The notes beneath the pieces were generated by a model that saw only the letters and a list, made by a program, of their open reading frames with translations, was not told the origin of the DNA and made no database searches. Positions 1 to 10,640 of a DNA stretch of 64,000 nt are shown here, in pieces (position 1 is the stretch's first letter; each line of letters starts with the position of its first letter). This DNA comes from Zantedeschia hybrid cultivar (taxonomy: Eukaryota > Streptophyta > Magnoliopsida > Alismatales > Araceae), in the NCBI GenBank assembly GCA_030544215.1, contig JARZZO010000003.1, forward strand, positions 31,438,379 through 31,502,378, written 5' to 3'. The position numbers and the translations under genes are program-made.

Positions 1-1362
1 ATTTTAGTGATTGTCATATCTGCATAAAATATTTCTCTTTGATATACCAATGTTCATTTTTCTTTAAATGCATTGAGTTGTTCCAACTACGGATTATCAG
101 ATAGATGATGATTCTCTAACAAGTTACACTAAGCATTTTGAAATTCTATTTCATCCTTATATTTATTTATGAAATTTTGGAAGTCTTCAGAAATTTTGAA
201 GTAATCGTCACTCAAAGGACTTGAGTGTTTCACAACATTTTAATAGTATGCAAACAAAGTCAATGATGCATATTAGGCCATTCAGAAACTAAGGCATTGG
301 CCATTGCAACATCTTGATTTGTCAAGATACATTTTAATTTTTTTCCTATCCATTGTCTTAATAAGTGAGTCAAATAACCATTTAAATATATTAATAGTTT
401 TATCGTATATAAATGTAATACTAAAAATAATCATTTGCTTATGATTATTTACTGTAAAGAATAGTCCCAAATTGATGAATTTTTATTTATTTCTATATAT
501 TGTATCAAGGTAAACAACATCTCCAAAATAATTGTGATTATCTTCATCTTTGCATCGGCCCAAATATATTTGCATTCATATCTTTATTTTATAATTGGAT
601 TGCCTAAACAAATTTAGATAATTTTCATTCATTTGTTGTAAATATTCTAAAAAATGGCCATTTGTTTTGCAAGCTTGGTTCGTAAATAATTTTTATAATC
701 AGTAGGAATGAAACTAAAAATTTCACGACCCCCAAGACAACTTTTATCAAATTCCTTCCTATCTTTTTATTTGATACCTACACTAGCTGCCATTTCAATC
801 TCCACACCTTAAGCAACAGTCAAATATCTTTGAGATCTTAACAAGTGAGCCTTGTTAAGAGAAACTAATATGTGATTGCATTTTGTCACTAACTTGACTA
901 TATGATATTTGCTAGTTTCTCTTCTGGAGATTTTCATTTTTACCTTATATTATACTCTTGTCAATAGACGATGCTTTTTGCCACATTGATCTCTTTTATC
1001 AACTGAACGTTTATCTTAACAAAAATAAAAAATATCTTATATAATATTTCACCCCATTGAGCTTTATGTTCCTTACCTCTTCTCACACTAAAACCAAACT
1101 TTCCTACATAATGAATGTAAAACTCATATGTTTCTATCTCAGAGTTTGATTCCAAATCAACCATAAGAGTAAATTTTGGAGGAACTTCAAATGGTAATAT
1201 TATAGTGACTTCCTTATTCAAGTTTTCGCATAAATCGTGAACATGGTCTTTACTTTGTGTTAGAACATAATGATCCTTATCTATCACAAGTTCATCTTTT
1301 TCAAAATCTAATCTCGGTAAGATACTTGACTCGCTCACGATCACTTCATATACTAAAAACAA
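1..1362 (-). pseudogene. FAR1/FHY3-type (MULE transposase-derived) pseudogene, 3' part off the window
   Basis: Read on the minus strand, 961-1362 gives an open stretch containing the FAR1 DNA-binding pattern EFYIHYVGKFGFSVRRGK, close to the FAR1 family's YEFYNEYARRVGFSVRKGK. Further along, around 280-560, come MULE-transposase pieces in several frames: NYFGDVVYLDTIYRNK, LFFTVNNHKQM, LTNQDVAMANAL and a degraded SEWPNMHH-LCL stretch. The domain order (FAR1 DNA-binding, then MULE) is that of the FAR1-related family, transcription factors domesticated from Mutator-like transposases. Stops and frameshifts lie between the pieces, so it cannot encode a whole protein. It could be a dead FAR1-like gene or an old MULE; the FAR1 domain favours the former. 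The C-terminal SWIM zinc-finger part would lie left of position 1. Confidence 0.7.
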
Positions 1363-2640
1363 TAAGAAAATAAATCATTATTTAGATAAATAAAACAATC
1401 TAATGTGATCCGTCAAATCATGTGAATCATCACATAAAATAAAAAGTAAAATAAAAAGAACAATAATGTTAGGAGGGGCAATGATCTTGATATCAATATT
1501 TTGAAGAAGGTGATATTTTTATCCTCAACATAAATTAGATAATTATTTCACAACTATTACTTAGGTCCATGGGTGCTAGCAAAATATTTGATTTAGTTTT
1601 GAAACAGTCAATTCAATGTACATATGAATTATGGGAATGCCACTATAAACTTTCAACTCATGTCAATTGGTTGTCTTTCATCTGTGTCTGTGTCTGGTAA
1701 CCACATTTTGTTCAAGAGAACTTTGCATGGTAATTTTTTTGATGTATGGAATGAACTTCACTTTTGTTAACTATATATAAAGGGAAGATAGTATTAAATT
1801 ACGTGAAGTATAAGTTGTGAGTGCTTAAAATGCTAGTGTAATTATCATGAAAAATCTAGGTTATTTAGTACAAAATAAACCTATTAAAAACATAAACTAA
1901 GCGCAGTGATCGTCAGAAACTTTTGACTTAAAAGTTCCAAAAGAAGGTATGATCGCCTACCTGTTTAAACGCGGAAGATATTGAGCTCTTGATTCCCCTT
2001 CCTCAGCCGGCTGAAGAAAGAGAGCCCTTTCTTGCAACAAATAAGTCTTTATTGAAAATTACCAAAAATAGATATGTAATGATTAAATTGTTGGATAATA
2101 TTACGTGCTATTCCGTGAATATAAACTTCCTTTTATGTTACTTTTAAGACAAAAAAGGACATATATCCAACTAGTCCGCATTATCCTTATAATTTGACTC
2201 TTGGAGTTAGCTAATTCCTCACGTTCAGATCTCGTTCTGCATCGTAGCAGGTTCGATCACATTTCGCACGTTTCAAACACTTAGAGTTAAATAAAATTTA
2301 GAACCAACTCAAATCTCATCCAATTAGTCAATAGATGTGAGGATAGACAATGGTGAAATTAATTTGTTTAAATAAGTTATTTAAAATATTTTTAGATGTG
2401 AGGATAGACAATGGTGAAATTAATTTGTTTAAATAAGTTATTTAAAATATTTTTACGTACATATATTTACATAAAGCATGTTTAATAAATTATTTATAAT
2501 CAAAAACTTATTTTTGGATATTTATATAACTCAGACGTTTATAGATTTAGAATAGCCCTACAGTACTTATGAATTTCTTTTAATAAAGTTAAATCATGCA
2601 AGTATTTGGATTTCGAAGGTTGAATTTGAAAAATTCGCCT
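1363..2640. other. AT-rich intergenic sequence, no gene seen
   Basis: No convincing coding pattern on either strand. The only structure I see is the 61-bp tandem duplication listed separately. Confidence 0.6.
2333..2454. repeat. 61-bp tandem duplication (two copies)
   Basis: The unit starting AGATGTGAGGATAGACAATG occurs at 2333-2393 and again at 2394-2454 with no difference I can find. Identity of the copies implies a recent duplication. It lies about 0.75 kb upstream of the polygalacturonase start codon. Confidence 0.9.
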
Positions 2641-2952
2641 CCTGTCGCGCGCCCAGCCTCCGTCCCCCGGCGTGAAACTGCTATGAGTACGTGCCCGAGG
2701 GCGAGGGGTGTCTTCGGCCGGGAGAGCTCCCCGCCGGCACGGCTATGGGTTGGACGGGTGTAACAAGTGCAGCAATGGAGCCTTCCAAGTGGGCGGGCCG
2801 GTGGCGCAGCTGGGAGCCTAACGGGATTGGTTCGAGTGCCAGCGCGTGAGATAAAACGAGATGATTAGTGGTTGGAGCCAGCCGCGTGTTGCCGAGATAA
2901 CTACAAGAACTGAAAGAAGTTGGGGGGAACTGTACATGTGGCACCCAGCTGC

Positions 2953-2959
2953 TATAAAA
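2953..2959 (+). promoter_or_regulatory. Putative TATA box of the polygalacturonase gene
   Basis: TATAAAA lies 242 bp upstream of the chosen ATG. From about 2988 to the ATG at 3195 there is no other ATG. A transcription start 27-35 bp downstream of the box therefore gives a leader of roughly 200 nt without upstream start codons. Three ATGs at 2974-2987 fall at or just before the expected start site. Confidence 0.5.
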
Positions 2960-3194
2960 GTGTGGCCCCGCAACATGAACATGCATGAGCAACCCTGGCC
3001 AGCAGCTCTTTCTTTTATTTCCATTTCCAGAGCTAATTCCTTGGCAAGATACTCCACCAAGCTAGAGTGCTTAATTTCTTGTGGGCAATTTGCTAAGAAA
3101 TTGATCTCTTCAGCCGAGCATAGATAGGTGAAACGCCGACCCTACAGAGGATCATAAAGAGAAGGCCAAGTTAGGCAAGACTGAGATCGACAAG

Positions 3195-4793
3195 ATGGTC
3201 CAGGCTTCAAGTGATCTCCAGATGATTTGTCTTTTGCTGTTCATGATAGCTTCCATTGCCAACGCAACGGCAACCCAGACCTTCAATGTGGTTGATTTCC
3301 GAGCGAATCCGGACGGAGTGACAGATAACACTCAGGTTGGAAATTGGAATATTATTAATTAGTTTATTTTAATTAGATCCTTTCCCTTATATATGGTGGC
3401 ATCGATCCTTTGGCCTATAGATCTGTGTTTTGTACTTTTTAACTATTCTCATAATTAAACTAGATAGCTATTCTCTGCATGGCACAGGCTTTCCTAAATG
3501 CTTGGAGGGCAGCCTGTGCGACCGGAGGAAGGCCGAGGGTTCTAGTTCCGGAGGGGACGTACCTGTTGGGTCCGGTTGAGTTTTCGGGACCCTGCAATGG
3601 TACCATGGTGTTGCAGGTTAAAGGGGCGGTGATAGCACCCACTGATCTCAGTGTGTTCCCGAGCAGCAGCTGGATCACATTTAACTACATTGATGGCTTG
3701 GTGATCTCCGGCAGGGGCAAGTTTGATGGGCGAGGTGCCTCTGCCTGGCCTCATAACCAGTGTCCAAAGCAAGTCCAGTGCAAGCTTCTGCCTACTGTAT
3801 GTGTGTTGCCACATATTCTCTCTCTCTCTCCCTCATCTCTCTCTCTCATGACTAACTTGAAGTGCTTTCTGATCATGTGTAATTGTTTCCGATGGGAAAA
3901 AAAAAAACTTCATTCATACTTTCTGGAGAGAAGTCCTTATCCTTCAACTTTGTCAACAACGCTGTCATCCGCCGTATCTCATCCATCGACAGCAAGTTCT
4001 TCCACATGAACATCTTCGGATCCAAGGGCATCAAGCTCCAGTCCATCACCATACGGGCACCGGGTGACAGCCCCAACACCGACGGCATACACATCGGCAA
4101 GTCCAGCAACGTGGAGATCTCCAAGTCCACCATCGGCACCGGCGACGACTGCGTCTCCATCGGAGATGGCAGCGTCAACATCACCGTCACCGAGGTGCAG
4201 TGCGGGCCGGGGCACGGCATCAGCATCGGCAGCCTGGGGAAGTACCAGCACGAGGAGGACGTCGTGGGCGTGAGCGTCAGCAACTGCACCATCGCCGGCA
4301 CCACGAACGGTGTTAGGATCAAGACATGGAAGGATTCCGTTGTCATGTCAGCTCGGGACTTGGTCTTCCAAGACATAGTGATGAGGAATGTCTACAACCC
4401 CATCATCATAGATCAAGAGTACTGCCCATACGTCTCATGCGGCCAGCAGGTACATATATAGAAACGACTGATATATTCTTCATTGGCTTATTAATTTGTT
4501 ACAAATTAATGCATGGCGATCGAGTGTGTGTGATTTTGCTGTACTGTGTTTCCTTTCTTTCTTTCCAGCCTCCTTCTCGTGTCAAGATCAGCAACGTGAA
4601 GTTCCGCAACATCAAAGGGGTGTCGGCATCCAAGGTTGCAGTTCACTTATTATGCAGCAAGGACCTGCCATGTGAGGGTGTCGAGCTCGGCGACATAAAC
4701 CTGCAATACAATGGAGAGGGCGCCGCGGCATCGTCGTGTTCTAACGTACTGCGCACTATTCTCGGCAGCGTCATACCCCCCTCTTGCGTCTGA
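3195..4793 (+). CDS. Exopolygalacturonase-like pectinase (GH28), four exons
   Basis: Predicted exons are 3195-3335, 3488-3796, 3931-4449 and 4569-4793. All introns have GT/AG ends in phase 0, and the product is 397 residues. GH28 enzymes hydrolyse alpha-1,4-galacturonan in pectin; plant exo-type members are typically secreted in pollen and are about 390-410 residues. Residues 1-26 form a signal peptide with hydrophobic core MICLLLFMIASIA. The GH28 motifs are complete: SPNTDG (Asp201), GTGDDC (Asp222, Asp223), GPGHG (His245) and GVRIK (Arg279, Lys281), followed by the plant-typical NPIIIDQEYCPY. The start ATG has A at -3 and G at +4. Exon 3 is much more GC-rich at third positions than exons 1 and 2. 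The exon 3 acceptor follows an A11 run and is the least certain boundary. Exo- rather than endo-action and pollen expression are inferred from overall resemblance. No break was seen, so the gene looks functional. Confidence 0.88.
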
Positions 4794-5160
4794 TCGATCA
4801 CCTAGCTCTCTGCATGCATAAAGCTTGGAAACTACTTGTATTTTGTTCTTATCATTTGATGCCACTCCCAATAAGAGTACATATATGCACGCTTTGGTTC
4901 AGCAACGTAGAACAAAACTGTATATTTATTTCGATCCCGGATCGTTATCACCTAATTAACGCCCATCGATCGCTTCTTGTCTTCATAGCATATCAAATAC
5001 GGTAGCTCATTAATTTAATTTTTATTCACGTCCATTAATATTGTATCCCTCGTGGTTGCGTGCATTAGAAATAAGAAATGGAATGTTGCCATCACGCATG
5101 TTAAGTTATCTTTTAATTAGGAGAATGTGGGTTTCCCAATAATTGGGTTCTTCTACAAAG
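4794..5160. other. Polygalacturonase 3' UTR and downstream intergenic DNA
   Basis: AT-rich sequence after the TGA. An AATAAG near 4870 could serve polyadenylation, but plant signals are too loose to fix the site. No other gene is seen. Confidence 0.4.
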
Positions 5161-5529
5161 GGAATGGACAGAACCTTATAAAATTCGAAACATAATTCTC
5201 TCCAGGTTTTCATCTGCACTTCACTTATGTTCAAGAAAATAGTTAAAAATAGCTTTAATTAAATTTAAGAAATTAATGTCCATGGAGGATAAATTTCACG
5301 TTATGTTCAACGAAACAGTTAAAAATTGCTTTGATTAAATTCAAAAGGAATGGACAGAACCTTATAAAATTCAAAACATAATTCTCTTCATGCTTTCATC
5401 TCGACTTCACTTATGTTCAAGAAAATAGTTAAAAACAGCTTTAATTAAATTTAAGAAATTATTGTCCATAAAGGATAAGTCTCACGTTATGTTCAGCAAA
5501 ATGTTTAAAAATAGCTTTAATTAAATTTC
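5161..5529. repeat. ~186-bp tandem duplication, each unit itself two-fold
   Basis: GGAATGGACAGAACCTTATA begins copy one at 5161 and copy two at 5347. The copies differ at several positions. Each copy contains two diverged versions of a TTATGTTCA...AGCTTTAATTAAATT segment, so the array looks like a doubled dimer, older than the duplication at 2333. Confidence 0.85.
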
Positions 5530-6229
5530 CACACCAAGGTGTGCACTAAATATCACTTTTCCCTAACGCCCATTGCTTCTTGTGCTCATAACATCAATCA
5601 CGCTAACAGGTTAATTGGAAGGACTCGCGAATCTGAACACTTTTCTGAATCTGATCGACTTCAGCACCCTAAGAAAAGAGGGAGAATCACCAAAATTTTA
5701 TAAAATAACAACTCGCAACTTTGATTCCCGTGACCAATGAGCAAAGAATGCAATCTTGTGACAAAATCAGCATGTAATTACCAATACGTATTTGGTAACA
5801 TCCATGTCTGTCTTGGAATGTCAATCCCAGAAAAATGATCAAAATGATGATTATAATTCTCTTTCGTTCTTAGATATCAATTCCTATAAACTTAATAAAT
5901 TTAAAATAAATCTCCATATCTCATATATTTTAATATTAGTCCGATCAAAGGGAGTAGACTCCCGAAGATTTTAGTAAGTCCTACCTTCGTCAAAAAAGGA
6001 GGATCATCCTGATGGAAATTTGGAAACGAGAGGGATTCTTCCTTTACACGGCATGGCCGACTTAGGACTCCGCAGGAGAGGCGGATCCTAGTCAGTCCGA
6101 TATAGGACAGTGTCAGTCGGCTACTTTTGGGTTTCCTCTTAAGGGAAAGGAAGCAGATATGAGCCTGGGGGCTTTGGCAAATGGACTAATTTACTAGTAT
6201 TTGTGGGGTGCCAAATTGCCACCTATCAC
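5530..6229. other. Unassigned intergenic or retroelement-edge sequence
   Basis: No gene recognised. The part from about 5940 onward is GC-richer and may be the 3' LTR of the Tat-lineage element. A purine-rich stretch followed by TG on the minus strand near 6228-6245 could be its polypurine tract and LTR start. I could not find a matching second LTR in the window to prove it. Confidence 0.3.
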
Positions 6230-6777
6230 TTGCTCCCCACTCTTTGGCGTGGTGACGCGGCAAGGAGTAAAGTTAATACCGTAACATATGACATGACTAC
6301 CCTGCCAGTTGCTTACCCTAGCCCGTATATTGCATATGATAGAAAGGTACGAGAGCTAATGACGTCAATGCCCAAAAATCGGCCAAGTACGGTTGCTCGG
6401 CCCGATACATTTTTGGAATGATGGGCCGCATTTCCGCCGTGGGGAGTGCCAGTCTACCCTTCTTCCCACTAGTGTGTTCGATCGACAACATGGGATTTTG
6501 TATGTCGCATCTGATCAGACTTCACGCATTGCTCCTGATATCATGTCCCCCTACACAGCCTGTAACTTCATCGTCCGGAAGGCACTTCTTCAGGAGTTGT
6601 TACACCATCGTTACCCCAAAGCAAGAGGCTATAAGAGACAAGGCAGGAGCCCGAGGGAGGGGGCCTCGACACGACAGATCATCTCTAGCATTCTGCCTCC
6701 TTCGTTGGACTTCTCTCTATCTGTTTGTATAGGAGTCTCTAGGAGTCCCCTATGATCGTCACTTTGCCTTCGCCGCC

Positions 6778-7065
6778 ATGGCTCATCACACTCCAAAGGA
6801 TGGAAAGTACGCAATTCAGGTAGAAGAAGACCGTTGGACGTTGGGACCTTCGCGTGCTTTGAGAGAGCTCTTGGTAAGGATACGGGATACCTACCGGGTG
6901 CCTACTGAATGCACCCTCGTGATGTCGATGCTGGAGGAGCGGATATTCTCCGTCAAGTGGTGCTTGTTCATGGTCTTTGAGCCCATGTACGAGGCGAGGT
7001 TTCGTCTTTTTCAAGGATGGGCACATCTTTCCCAAGAGATCACCCTGCCGGCAGAACATCTATAG
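6778..7065 (+). CDS. Antisense extra ORF of the Tat-lineage element (95 aa)
   Basis: An open frame of 95 codons on the plus strand, antisense to the surrounding retrotransposon and lying between its integrase end and the presumed 3' LTR. Residues 28-75 (LLVRIRDTYRVPTEC... to ...YEARFRLF) follow the spacing of the plant 'putative gypsy type transposon' family (PF04195): 'iP' near the start, a central aromatic patch, then 'aglRlP'. Tat-type elements are known to carry antisense ORFs at this place, some with this domain. The match is by eye and weak. The usual C-terminal part is missing, so it is probably a truncated remnant. Confidence 0.4.
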   Translation: MAHHTPKDGKYAIQVEEDRWTLGPSRALRELLVRIRDTYRVPTECTLVMSMLEERIFSVKWCLFMVFEPMYEARFRLFQGWAHLSQEITLPAEHL

Positions 7066-7204
7066 TTCCTTAATGTACTTTTTATGATAGATCTTTTCCT
7101 TTTCTTCTCTTTTTGTAATAGAAAGAGACTTTTTGTTGAATATATTACGTCACTCATGTTTTAAATTGAGTGTTATATTAAAATGGATGCTTAGTGCATC
7201 ACTG

Positions 7205-7803
7205 GGTAGGGAGTCTCTTTCCTGTGAGGTGAGGCTCGACAGAGGTAGTAAATCGATCAAATTTTATCCCATCTTCGAATAGAGACTCGTTCTCTGCAAG
7301 GGGAGGCTCAACAAAGGTAGTAAACCAATCGAGTTTTATCCCATCTTTACGTAGAGATCCCCTTCCCTGCAAGGCAAGGCTCGATAGAGGTAATAGACCG
7401 ATCGAGTTTTATCCCATCTTCGAACAGGGAGCCCCTTCTCTGTAAGGTGAGACTCAGAAGATGTAGTAGACTGACCAGATTTTATCCCATCTTCAGGTAG
7501 AGAGCTCCTTTCCTGCGAGACGAAACTCGACAGAGGTAGTAGATCGATCAAGTTTTATCTCATCTTTGGGTGAGGAGCCCCTTATCTGCGAGGTGAGGCT
7601 CAACAAAAGTAGTAGACCAATTGAATCTTATCACATCTTTAGGTACTCGGCAGAGATAGTAGACCGATCGAGTTTTATCCCATCTTTGGGGGGAGTGCCC
7701 CTTCTCTGCGAAGCAAGACTCGGTAGAAGTAGTAGACCGATCGAGTTTTATCCTATCTTCGGGTGGAAAGCCCCTTACGTGCGAGGCAAAGATCAGCAGA
7801 GGT
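7205..7803. repeat. Minisatellite array, ~72-bp unit, 8-9 copies
   Basis: Copies begin near 7207, 7282, 7353, 7428, 7500 and 7573, followed by a truncated copy, a full copy and a final partial. A recurrent core is GATCGAGTTTTATCCCATCT, preceded by GAGGCTCGACAGAGGTAGTA-like sequence. The copies are diverged by substitutions. The array lies downstream of the integrase stop of the Tat-lineage element, the place where such elements carry hypervariable tandem repeats. Confidence 0.85.
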
Positions 7804-7898
7804 AGATTTGTCGTTTCGTTACTGAAAAATTAGCACGCAGAAAATAATAATTTTATTCTAAAAAAAGTTCTTTCAATTTCATCAATAAAAAGGGCGCA

Positions 7899-9990
7899 TG
7901 TAACGACCCGTCACCCTATAATTAGGGATCCGATTACTAAATGGGTACCGAATCATTAAAATTTAGAGTCAAACCAGGATCTCGATAAATCTAGAAAATA
8001 AATGATAAATTAAGCTAAACATTCCACATCACATCGAATTGTAAAGGAAGTGTAGGAATTAAAAATTATTACAATTCAACTCGACTTAACAAATAATTAC
8101 ATATTCCAACTGAAAAGAAATAATTAAGCGTACAGGTCTGAAAGGAAAATAACAACTACATCGAGGCATATCCCGGAACAGTGGCTGCTAGCGCGCGACC
8201 CGAGACAACACCCTCCACACTACGCCTGCCTGGAAGCCTCACCTGAAAACCGTAGGGATGAGTCTCATCGAAATGGACTCACTAGGGATCCCTCGATCCC
8301 CACCACCCACTCACGCACCCATAAGTGCAACAATACAAATATAGGCAATTTAAATAAATAAAGCAGTAAACATAACTCCCAAAGATTCACAAATTTCGAT
8401 ATAAAACACATGCATTCGTAAATGCAACATGCACAACTCTGAAACCACCACACCACGGAGTCCACAACCAGCGTCTCGGCTAAACACACAAACCACACGG
8501 CTGAACGCGAAAAACACCGACCCGTTGGGACCAAACAGCAACTCCTCGGATACTGCACTGGCTACTCCGGCTTGTCTAGCTCTAGGTGGTTCTACTTCCC
8601 CCAGCACGAGTGACACTCCGAATGTATCACTCCCACACCGGCACTAGCTATACCCCGGGGTACACCAGGTGACCCTTTCTCTAGGCGTCACCCCACCACT
8701 CCCACACTGGCGCCGTGTCACTCCCACACCGACACAGGGTGCCTAAGTGCTAACAACTGTCACTCTAGGTCTACGATCGCACAAAACACAACACAGTACG
8801 ATCTGGTCACGTAGAAATCCTCATCATCGAGTACGTTTTCAAGCATTCATTTAACCAAACTATTAACAATATAAATACATGTTAATTGCATGGGTTAATG
8901 AGGTTCTGTCTTGAATCGTGTCGCCCGTAGCCGACGTCATTCAAAACCCCTAAACTAGTTCATACGAAAACTGGCCTCGTAATTTGGCCTAAATCGCGTC
9001 GCCCTTGACAACCGCCATTTAGCGTCGCTGTCCCTAGACGCCATTTAACACAGAGATAGAATCCCCTGATCTGGGCTAAATCGCGTCTCGGGTGGAAGCC
9101 GCCATTTAAAATGGCGTCGCTATCCCCAGACGCCATTTAACACTCACAGACAAATTCCTCTTCCGGCCTCCCCTGAGTTACAAAGTGGGATTTCTCCTCC
9201 AAATCGCACAAAAAACGTCAAAAATAAAGAAAGTAGGGGAGAAGCATAATTATTTTCATAAAGAACACCTTAAAACATACTTTCTACCCCAGAAGCACCC
9301 ACACATATTTCATACTTTCAAAGCGGAAAAAATTATGATTTTAAACAAAATACTGCGAGGATTGTCACCCTACCAGTTACTTGAACTCCTCCAAGTTCCA
9401 AGCCGCCGAACCGTCATGCCACAAGCCGTCGCCAGTACCGCCATGGACGTCGTCACTCCACCGGGAACGTCGGCCACCGTCCGGAGAGAAATGCGTCGCG
9501 GAGGAGATGGTGGTGGTAGTGGTGGAAGTTAGGAGGTTGATACATTGGAGGGAGAGAAGGAATGGGGAGAGGAAAGGAAGGAGAAAGAGAAGGGGACGTC
9601 GGAGGTTTGGAGAGAAGGAGGAGGAGAGAGAGAGAAGTAGAGAGAATGAGGGAAAGGAAGGAGGGCTTCGGAGCGTCAACCGAAACTCGGCAAAACTCGT
9701 CGTCCAAGACCGACGCCAATCAGACGACAGGACGGGGTCGTACACTGACAGATCAGGGTTGTACTCTGAATGGCGTCGACTATGCAAGACGTCATTCACA
9801 CGATAAGACCGGGGCCATACTCTTGCGGCCTAAAAACAGCCTACGTGGCACATTCTAAAACGCATCCCGCTAACCGGACACCGTTTGAACCGCGTCGAGC
9901 AACCCATGCCCCAGCCCCACAAGGGTCCAAACTAAGGGGTCCGACACCGAAACTGACCCGATAACCGGATCCGAAACCTCAATCCTTACA
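7899..9990 (-). repeat. 3' LTR of the chromovirus (2092 bp)
   Basis: On the plus strand it begins TGTAACGACCC and ends CCTTACA, i.e. TGTAAGG...CGTTACA in element orientation. Matches 16985-19086 throughout. Contains the conserved palindromic modules at about 8918-9155 and 9690-9925. Preceded by the target copy GCGCA (7894-7898). Confidence 0.93.
8918..9925. promoter_or_regulatory. Dyad-symmetric GGCGTC-N10-GACGCC modules in the 3' LTR
   Basis: Two groups. Near 8918-9155: GTGTC-N10-GACGTC, GCGTC-N10-ACCGCC, GCGTC-N10-GACGCC, GCGTC-N10-GCCGCC and GGCGTC-N10-GACGCC. Near 9690-9925: CTCGTC-N10-GACGCC, GGCGTC-N10-GACGTC and CGCATC-N10-GACACC. The spacer is 10 nt in every case; arms extend outward as TTTAAA/TGAA-type flanks. 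Function unknown. Confidence 0.7.
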
Positions 9991-10003
9991 TTCTCCCCCC
10001 CTT
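9991..10003 (-). promoter_or_regulatory. Polypurine tract of the chromovirus
   Basis: On the minus strand this reads AAGGGGGGGAGAA immediately before the TG of the 3' LTR. That is the position and composition expected of the plus-strand primer of a Ty3/gypsy element. Confidence 0.8.
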
Positions 10004-10089
10004 AAAAGAATTTCGTCCCCGAAATTACTGTAACAAAATTAGTGCCAATAATAAGATTGCATAGGTAAAAAGGAGAACTTACGAGAAAA

Positions 10090-10320
10090 GGTAGGGAAAC
10101 TACACCCGCATCTCATCTTCACGCTCCCAGGTCGCCTCGCCTCCAGAGCAATGCTACCAAATCACCTAAACCAAAGGAACAACCTTATTCCGAAAGACCT
10201 GCTCCCTACGATCCTCAATACTCACTGGAAATTTCGGAAAGGACAAGTCCTCAGCGACCTCCAACTCCGAAAAGTCTAAGACATGAGATGGATCCTGAAC
10301 ATACTTCCTTAATAGAAAAT
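10090..10320 (-). pseudogene. Chromovirus chromodomain remnant
   Basis: In the frame shifted from the preceding integrase tail, the minus strand reads LRKYVQDPSHVLDFSELE, then RNKVVPLV, and after two stops EATWEREDEMR and FPYLF. This is the C-terminal chromodomain of Tekay/Del elements, a module that binds modified histones and steers integration into heterochromatin. A frameshift separates it from the integrase (FHIFY-stop instead of FHVSMLRKY), and stop codons replace several residues, so it is dead. Confidence 0.8.
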
Positions 10321-10554
10321 ATGGAACACATCGTGCACTCCAGCAAGACTGGGTGGCAAGGCTAGCTGATATGCCATTTTCCCAATTCGAGTAAGAATGG
10401 GAAATGGCCCAATATATCGCGGACTCAGCTTACCTCGCTTCCCGAATCTCATCACATCGGAGAAACACGTGATCCCCAACCTCGAACTCAAGCGGTCTCC
10501 TACAGATATCTGCATAGCTCTTCTACCTGTTCTGAGTTGTAGTCAACCTCCGCT
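10320..10554 (-). pseudogene. Chromovirus integrase C-terminal part (distal to the solo LTR)
   Basis: Minus-strand translation in pieces: QRRLTTTQNR-stop-KSYAD, then RPLEFEVGDHVFLR, then MRFGKRGKLSPRYIGPFPIL and LALPPSLAGVHDVFH. This is the GPF/Y-type tail that follows the DDE core in chromovirus integrases. It continues the integrase at 12847-13687, from which it is split by the solo LTR at 10560-12841. Confidence 0.85.
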
Positions 10555-10640
10555 GCACTTGTAAGGACTGAGGTTTTCGGATCCGATTTTCGGGGTCGGA
10601 CCCTGTAGTTCAGGCCCTGATGGGGCTGAGACTCTGTTTT

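Larger units (their letters stand above)
6230..7898 (-). mobile_element. Tat-lineage Ty3/gypsy element, 3' region (left part)
   Basis: This joins directly to the Tat-type integrase at 19087 once the chromovirus (7899-19086) and one target-site copy are removed. On the minus strand the integrase tail reads EHLR at the right junction and continues PFY-stop into this left flank, like the family's usual EHLRRYY ending. Downstream of the integrase stop lie a ~72-bp tandem array and an ORF on the opposite strand, both known features of the region between pol and the 3' LTR in Tat/Ogre/Retand elements. The left limit is uncertain. Confidence 0.65.

Noticed and set aside
3873..4376. 167-codon minus-strand frame over the polygalacturonase exon 3
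   Set aside because: Shadow of the GC-rich sense exon; the sense strand has the GH28 catalytic motifs.
9377..9858. Open frames of 88-141 codons on both strands inside the chromovirus LTR
   Set aside because: They arise from the purine-rich GAGAGGAA tract; not conserved between the LTR copies as a frame.
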